A DNA stretch of 64,000 bases from Nitrosomonas nitrosa (GTDB lineage: Bacteria > Pseudomonadota > Gammaproteobacteria > Burkholderiales > Nitrosomonadaceae). Of this stretch, positions 59,719 through 64,000 are shown piece after piece. The position numbers and the translations under genes were made by a program. Each line of letters opens with the position of its first letter. The first letter of the stretch is position 1. Location of the stretch: assembly GCF_003051105.1 (NCBI RefSeq), contig NZ_QAOO01000013.1, forward strand, positions 41,221 through 105,220, given 5' to 3'. The notes under the pieces were generated by a model, which saw only the letters and a list, made by a program, of their open reading frames with translations, was not told the origin of the DNA and searched no databases.

Positions 59719-60051
59719 ATGGATATCAAAAAGTGGAGCGAAGAAGAACTCACATCGACGCACGAAAAGCTTGATGCGTGGTGTCAAAAATACGCTAACA
59801 CTAAATGGGGAGGAACAATGTGGTTTGTTACCGGATTGCTCGGCGCATTTGCGCTGTCGACCGGAGTCGTGTTCATTTTTTTCGACGGGATGACTGTAAT
59901 GAGTTTTGTGTTGATGGTGCTCGGGGGAATCACCTGTTTTTCATGGTATAAAAGCGAGCAGCAACGTAAAAAGAATCGGGAATTTCTTGAAGAACTCAAG
60001 AGAGAAATTACACGTAGAGCCAAGCGGAAAGAAGAAAATCCGGCAAATTGA
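59719..60051 (+). CDS. Small two-helix membrane protein
   Basis: A 110-aa protein: an N-terminal soluble stretch (DIKKWSEEELTSTHEKLDAW), two membrane helices (MWFVTGLLGAFALSTGVVFIF and MSFVLMVLGGITCF), and a highly charged C-terminus (KREITRRAKRKEENPAN). A GGGAG site precedes the ATG. I do not recognise the family. Confidence 0.65.
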   Translation: MDIKKWSEEELTSTHEKLDAWCQKYANTKWGGTMWFVTGLLGAFALSTGVVFIFFDGMTVMSFVLMVLGGITCFSWYKSEQQRKKNREFLEELKREITRRAKRKEENPAN

Positions 60052-60176
60052 GAACTGTGATAGTTAATCTGTGTTAAGGATTATGAAGGATTAGCTTTTA
60101 TTTGAACGCTTGATTAATAGGAAAGAGCAAGTCTGCTCAACTTCAATCAACGCTGAAAATTTGATCGAAGGTTGGT

Positions 60177-60863
60177 TCAATTTTGCGACAGAGCGGTGTC
60201 ATTGACGCATATTTGCTCGCGCGTATAGTCGAGCATGCCCCGGTTTCTGAAATCATTCATGATCGTGCTGACCACTGGGCGGCTCGCACCAACTAGATCG
60301 GCAAGTTCTTGCTGGGTGAGAAAAATTTCTAGAGAAAAGCCATGGGTACAGCGTGTACCAAATAATTTTGCCAGTTCTAACAAAGTGGAAAAGACGCGTT
60401 TTTCGACGGGTTGGGTAAGAATAGCACGGAGCTTGCGCTCTATTTGTTGCTGCCGGGCATAGATCGTCCCGAAAACATGCCAGGTGGCTTCAGGTGAGTG
60501 AAACAGCAATTTCTTGAAATCGTCTTGTTCTATTCTATAAAGCGCAACGTTACCCAGGGCTTGAGCACTTTCTTCCATTGTCTGCATAACAGAATCACCT
60601 GACAAGTGACCGAGGATATGGCCAGGTTGAAGTAAGGCGAGCGTTAGTTCATTACCTTGCAAGGTGAGATGGGAAAGCTTGATGACACCTTGTTTTATCC
60701 AGAAAAAGCCGGTGCAAGACTCTCCTTGATGATAAAGGAAACATTTGTCGGAAACGGTAACAAGTTGCATGCTGGGACATACTTTTTGCCATTCTTCCCA
60801 ATTCGGCGTCAGGAATGGGCTGAGTATCCCCGCTTTTGTTTGGCTTGGCTGCGGTGGGGGCAT
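60177..60863 (-). CDS. Crp/Fnr-family transcription regulator
   Basis: A 228-aa regulator with an N-terminal cyclic-nucleotide-binding-like beta domain (FLYHQGESCTGFFWIKQGVI) and a C-terminal winged helix (FLTQQELADLVGASRPVVST). No Fnr-type N-terminal cysteine cluster is present, so it is not an oxygen sensor of that kind. It lies 28 bases downstream of msrA on the same strand and may belong to that operon or respond to related stress. Confidence 0.88.
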   Translation of the reverse strand: MPPPQPSQTKAGILSPFLTPNWEEWQKVCPSMQLVTVSDKCFLYHQGESCTGFFWIKQGVIKLSHLTLQGNELTLALLQPGHILGHLSGDSVMQTMEESAQALGNVALYRIEQDDFKKLLFHSPEATWHVFGTIYARQQQIERKLRAILTQPVEKRVFSTLLELAKLFGTRCTHGFSLEIFLTQQELADLVGASRPVVSTIMNDFRNRGMLDYTREQICVNDTALSQN

Positions 60864-60891
60864 TGTTTTTCCAATATACCGATATACCGGT

Positions 60892-61581
60892 TTAACGTTT
60901 GTTTCCCCACAACTGGGCTAGACGCGCATCGCGGCCACATCGGCTGCGGTAATACGAATAACGGAGCGGGTTCTTGATATAGTAATCCTGGTGATATTCT
61001 TCTGCCGGATAAAATTCGGTGGCAGGTAAAATCTCGGTCACGATGGGCTGATGGAAATGACCAGATGCAACGAGCGCAGATTTGGAAGCCTCGGCTTGCA
61101 TCTTCTGGTGGACATCTAGGTAGAAAATCGCGCTACGGTATTGCGGTCCGATGTCGCAGAATTGACCATTGGCTGTGATTGGATCGATGGTTGGCCAGTA
61201 AACTTCCAGCAACTTGGCGTAACTTGTTTTAGTGGGATCAAAATAGATTTTTACGGCTTCGATGTGCCCGGTTTTCCCTTTACTGACTTGTTCATAGGTT
61301 GGATTGGCAACTGTGCCGCCGATGTAGCCCGATAGGGTTTTGATTACACCTGGAACTTTATCGAAGTCCGCTTCAGTACACCAGAAGCATCCTCCTGCAA
61401 AGATCGCAATCTCGAAATTGGCCTCTTGTGCTGAAGGGTTTGCTGGATAGTCGATTCCAATGATATTCCGATTATCGGAGGGCTGGCATCCTGCCGTCAT
61501 GATCAGAGCTAGTAGTGACCAAGCGAACAGCCAGGGAAAGTAGGCCCAATCGGATTTTGCTAACGCCTTATCATTCTTCAT
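60892..61581 (-). CDS. msrA: Peptide methionine-(S)-S-oxide reductase, lipoprotein form
   Basis: MsrA repairs methionine-S-sulfoxide. The catalytic motif is AGGCFWCTEADF (Cys65), with YIGGTVANPTYEQVSKG and EYHQDYYIKNPLRYSYYRSR typical of the family. The N-terminus carries a hydrophobic segment with a lipobox (ALIMTAGCQ, Cys32), so it is predicted to be anchored in the envelope. It starts two bases after the msrB stop codon. Confidence 0.93.
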   Translation of the reverse strand: MKNDKALAKSDWAYFPWLFAWSLLALIMTAGCQPSDNRNIIGIDYPANPSAQEANFEIAIFAGGCFWCTEADFDKVPGVIKTLSGYIGGTVANPTYEQVSKGKTGHIEAVKIYFDPTKTSYAKLLEVYWPTIDPITANGQFCDIGPQYRSAIFYLDVHQKMQAEASKSALVASGHFHQPIVTEILPATEFYPAEEYHQDYYIKNPLRYSYYRSRCGRDARLAQLWGNKR

Positions 61582-61583
61582 GG

Positions 61584-62126
61584 CTATCCCCTGAGTTCAG
61601 GGAGGGGTTCACCTTTCGGAATGAACCGCAGGGCCAGCCCATTGTTACACCAACGCTCACCTCTTGGGGGTGGGCCATCGGTAAAGACATGCCCTTGATG
61701 GCCGCCGCAACGTGCACAGTGATATTCTGTGCGGAGCATGATCAATTTGAAATCGCGTTTAGTACCGACATGACCGGAAATCGGCTGGGTGAAACTTGGC
61801 CAGCCTGTGCCACTGTCATATTTGTGCTGACTTTCGAATAGCGGCAGATAACACGCCGCACAGATGTAAGTACCATCGCGGTATTCTTTATTGAGAGGAC
61901 TGCTCCCTGGCCGTTCCGTATCTTCTTCGAATAATACGCGATAGGCCTCGGGTGATAGTAAGGCACGCCATTCTTCATGGGGTTTTTCTAATGGGGTGAC
62001 TGTAATGGGATCGATTTTAATAGTGGTACTCCTTTGTTTTTCAGCGACCAACTCACGTGAACATGATGATACAAAAGGGAGTGCCGCTAAAGCAATGAAA
62101 CCTTCCAATACTGTACGCCGCTTCAT
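61584..62126 (-). CDS. msrB: Peptide methionine-(R)-S-oxide reductase, exported
   Basis: MsrB repairs methionine-R-sulfoxide. Zinc cysteines are in CAAC (89/92) and CARC (137/140), and the catalytic Cys160 is in RWCNNGLALRFIP. A signal peptide with a lipobox-like FVSSCS follows an N-terminal RR, so Tat and lipoprotein export are both possible. It forms an operon with msrA; together they repair both sulfoxide forms in the envelope. Confidence 0.92.
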   Translation of the reverse strand: MKRRTVLEGFIALAALPFVSSCSRELVAEKQRSTTIKIDPITVTPLEKPHEEWRALLSPEAYRVLFEEDTERPGSSPLNKEYRDGTYICAACYLPLFESQHKYDSGTGWPSFTQPISGHVGTKRDFKLIMLRTEYHCARCGGHQGHVFTDGPPPRGERWCNNGLALRFIPKGEPLPELRG

Positions 62127-62294
62127 AGTAAAGCCTCATTTCCAAGAACAATTAATCAAATTTTGGATTGTGTGTATTCCGTATAGTTCACAAAGTGCCT
62201 GATTTGTTCTGTCATGCTGCTTGAGGCAAGTAGTATTGCAGCCAACGTACAGTTTTCATGTGGAAAAAAGCAGTTCTGCGTAGAAAACTGGGTG

Positions 62295-62325
62295 GAAAAA
62301 ACAAACCCCGCCTCAAGGCGGGGTT
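62295..62325 (-). terminator. Rho-independent terminator after the secreted protein gene
   Basis: A perfect nine-base GC-rich stem (AACCCCGCC / GGCGGGGTT) with a four-base loop, followed on the minus strand by TGTTTTTT. It starts 19 bases after the stop codon of the gene at 62344. Confidence 0.88.
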
Positions 62326-62343
62326 GTGGTTTGCGTAATAAGA

Positions 62344-62850
62344 TTAGTTGCAACCTGATTCCGCAAAAATAACTTCCCAGTTCATGGAATTGCCGCGCCT
62401 ATTCATAATGACGTTGTATTCATTGCCATCGACGAGAACGCAAGGAATAACCAATTCACCCGAAGCCAGATCAGCTTGTGCAACGGGAGGGGTAAAGGGG
62501 CCGGCAGGTACGCAGGCGCTGACATCATATTTGACATAGCCCGTAGTAGGGACATCATTTACTGGTGTTGACGTGGCTATATAGGCGTGTTTGCCAATGA
62601 CTTTTATATCCATGGCACCAGGTACGGGTACCTGGATACTGGCTGCTGAGCCAGGAAGAAATGCATCAGTGGCTGGATCATAGGAGCACGTTAATGCTTC
62701 ACTGGGTGAATCCGGTAAGATGGTCAGGCTGTTGTTGGTAGCCAAAAAAACGGCACGTTCTTTAAACACGACCATCGGGTCGGCATGAGCGGTGATAGCT
62801 AACAATGAGCCTATCATTGCAAGACTAAATGTTAAAAATAATTTTTTCAT
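62344..62850 (-). CDS. Secreted protein of unknown function
   Basis: A 168-aa protein with a Sec signal peptide (KKLFLTFSLAMIGSLLAITAHA). The mature part is rich in Pro/Val/Ala beta-like segments and has four cysteines (TCSYD, SACVP, IPCVL, SGCN) that could form two disulfides. No family recognised. It has its own strong terminator, a sign of a separately and perhaps highly expressed gene. Confidence 0.72.
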   Translation of the reverse strand: MKKLFLTFSLAMIGSLLAITAHADPMVVFKERAVFLATNNSLTILPDSPSEALTCSYDPATDAFLPGSAASIQVPVPGAMDIKVIGKHAYIATSTPVNDVPTTGYVKYDVSACVPAGPFTPPVAQADLASGELVIPCVLVDGNEYNVIMNRRGNSMNWEVIFAESGCN

Positions 62851-63243
62851 TTTCTTATTTTCTCCTTTTGTTGATTAATCTTAATCTAGAATAAGGCTTT
62901 TCTTCTTAGCGAAGAAATCGCCATTTCGCCATTTCTTTGATTGTGCGACTTCAACTTCATGATACAAGAAAAACAATCCTTCAACTATTTAACGTTAATA
63001 GTATCCGTTTTATTTCTACCGGTCAGTCTATAACCCAAATTCCGCGATTGAATTTTTAATTTCTCCCGCGGATGTCCCGAAGCATGATCGCAAAAGCGAA
63101 AGCGGGCAGAAAGCAGTGGATTTGATGACGTGTATGTGCATCACATTGCTATTTTCAGTGTTGCGGGTACATTTTAGCTTTTTGATGACGAATTTATCCT
63201 TTCCGCAGTGAGGCGGCACCGAGTAGATAAAGGAATGGGTCAG
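62851..63243. other. Intergenic stretch bordering an IS1380 element
   Basis: About 390 bases. The part near 63029-63243 probably contains the 3' end of the IS1380 element, but I cannot identify its terminal inverted repeat because the other end is outside the window. The left part holds the promoter of the secreted protein gene on the minus strand. Confidence 0.4.
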
Positions 63244-64000
63244 CTATGGAGCGAGGGATTGGGCTAATTGGTAGCTTTTAGTGCGGATGTTTTGGAATAA
63301 CTGGACGGACTCGGTCGCGATCTTGAGTACCAGCGTACGCGCACGACGTACGAGCTTGCCTGGCAGATGAAACAGACGCCAACGTATTGTTGCCACTCGG
63401 TGTCGCTGCCATCCGCTGTCCAGGGCAGAATGCTTGAATAAAACGAACAAATTATGAGCGATTACACCGATACGAAAGAAAGCGGCATTGGCCTCGAATT
63501 GTCCACAGGGCATACGTTCCATACCAAAGCCGATTTTTAGCTCCTTGATGCCATTCTCGGAGACTTCGCCACGTTGGCGATACCAGACCAACGTATCTTC
63601 TGCAGACTCCTGGCGATTGCTAGCAATCACGTGATACTTGGGCTGATCATCAAACAGTTCAGCTTGGCATTTGTACTTGACTACGATCAGGCGGAACGCC
63701 TTGTGCGTTTCATTCATGCTGTGCGTGGTTTCGGCTATGGCGCAGTCAGCATAGTGTTTCCAGTCCGATTCGGGAATAGCCTCAATGGCCTTGAGGGTAG
63801 ATGCGTCGAGCCGACCGCCAATGGCAAAGGTTTTGCTCGTTTCTTCACAGTAGTTGAAGATATCCGCCTGATAACCCGCTGAATCCAGACGAATATGGGC
63901 GATATGATGCCCCTTGGGCAGGTGAGTTTCACAGTCCTTGATGAATTCAAGATTTCTGCTGGCCGGAGCGGTGTTGCCTTCACGGAATTCATCATGAATC
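63244..64000 (-). CDS. IS1380-family transposase, C-terminal part (5' end outside window)
   Basis: The frame is open from the right edge to a stop at 63244, about 251 residues. DDE transposase features are visible: HIRLDSAGYQADIFNYCEE with a catalytic Asp, and RQRGEVSENGIKELKIGFGM with the catalytic Glu in the R.R...E.(I)KELK motif, followed by QFEANAAFFRIGVIAHNLFV. This is the IS1380 pattern. No stop or frameshift is seen in the visible part, so the element could be intact. Confidence 0.9.
   Translation of the reverse strand, partial: IHDEFREGNTAPASRNLEFIKDCETHLPKGHHIAHIRLDSAGYQADIFNYCEETSKTFAIGGRLDASTLKAIEAIPESDWKHYADCAIAETTHSMNETHKAFRLIVVKYKCQAELFDDQPKYHVIASNRQESAEDTLVWYRQRGEVSENGIKELKIGFGMERMPCGQFEANAAFFRIGVIAHNLFVLFKHSALDSGWQRHRVATIRWRLFHLPGKLVRRARTLVLKIATESVQLFQNIRTKSYQLAQSLAP

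Overview
The window reads as part of a betaproteobacterial chromosome, most likely a Nitrosomonas-type ammonia oxidiser. The grounds are moderate GC, typical betaproteobacterial housekeeping genes, many worn-out insertion sequences, and periplasmic copper and sulfur chemistry. No amo or hao genes fall inside the window, so the genus is an inference. No rRNA, tRNA or CRISPR array was recognised.

Left part (1-22 kb) is mostly core genome. It opens with the conserved order rodZ-ispG-hisS-yfgM-bamB-der (cell shape, isoprenoids, translation, envelope assembly, ribosome GTPase). A convergent giant lplT-aas fusion follows, for lysophospholipid import and re-acylation. Next come nrdA-nrdB with a candidate NrdR box and a clear terminator, a MltD-type lytic transglycosylase, an M17 aminopeptidase, thyA-folA (4-base overlap), a DUF4126 membrane protein, and an mtfA-glk pair.

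Middle part (22-44 kb) is mixed and more accessory. It holds an SRPBCC protein, an O-methyltransferase-like protein, a stand-alone P-loop ATPase, a DJ-1/PfpI protein, a deoxyribosyltransferase-like/TRAFs-binding (DUF4071) protein and a lactate permease. From 28.8 to 38 kb there is a graveyard of mobile DNA. It contains an IS1634-type transposase with a frameshift, another transposase tail, two different remnants of REP-associated tyrosine transposases (RAYT), an IS630 fragment with two stop codons, a REP-like inverted pair and a perfect 45-bp tandem repeat made from a RAYT 3' end. Between the remnants lie a GFA-family gene, a quinone-reductase-like MDR gene, a cardiolipin synthase-like lipoprotein, an arsR-arsI pair, a probably frameshifted hypothetical gene and a DUF2130 gene. 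Then come an MgtE-type transporter, a VanZ protein, a threonine-degradation pair (epimerase-type Tdh plus Kbl-like enzyme) and small envelope proteins.

Right part (44-64 kb) starts with a His-rich periplasmic protein and a Tat-exported multicopper oxidase carrying unusual Arg/Gly/Met-rich insertions. Next is a complete sulfide/persulfide module: a divergent persulfide-dioxygenase-like gene, two YeeE/YedE halves, an SqrR/BigR-type persulfide sensor with both sensing cysteines, a DUF442-SQR fusion and a TauE/SafE exporter. The rest is serS, apt, a cytoplasmic GH13 glucanase, a guanine deaminase-like enzyme, an LdtD/YcbK-type cell-wall pair, a Crp/Fnr regulator, an exported MsrB-MsrA lipoprotein pair and a secreted protein with a strong terminator. 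An IS1380 transposase runs off the right edge.

The most coherent functional unit is the sulfide module. The most unusual single proteins are the multicopper oxidase and the DUF4071-type protein. I see no clear new multi-gene system that can be claimed from sequence alone.
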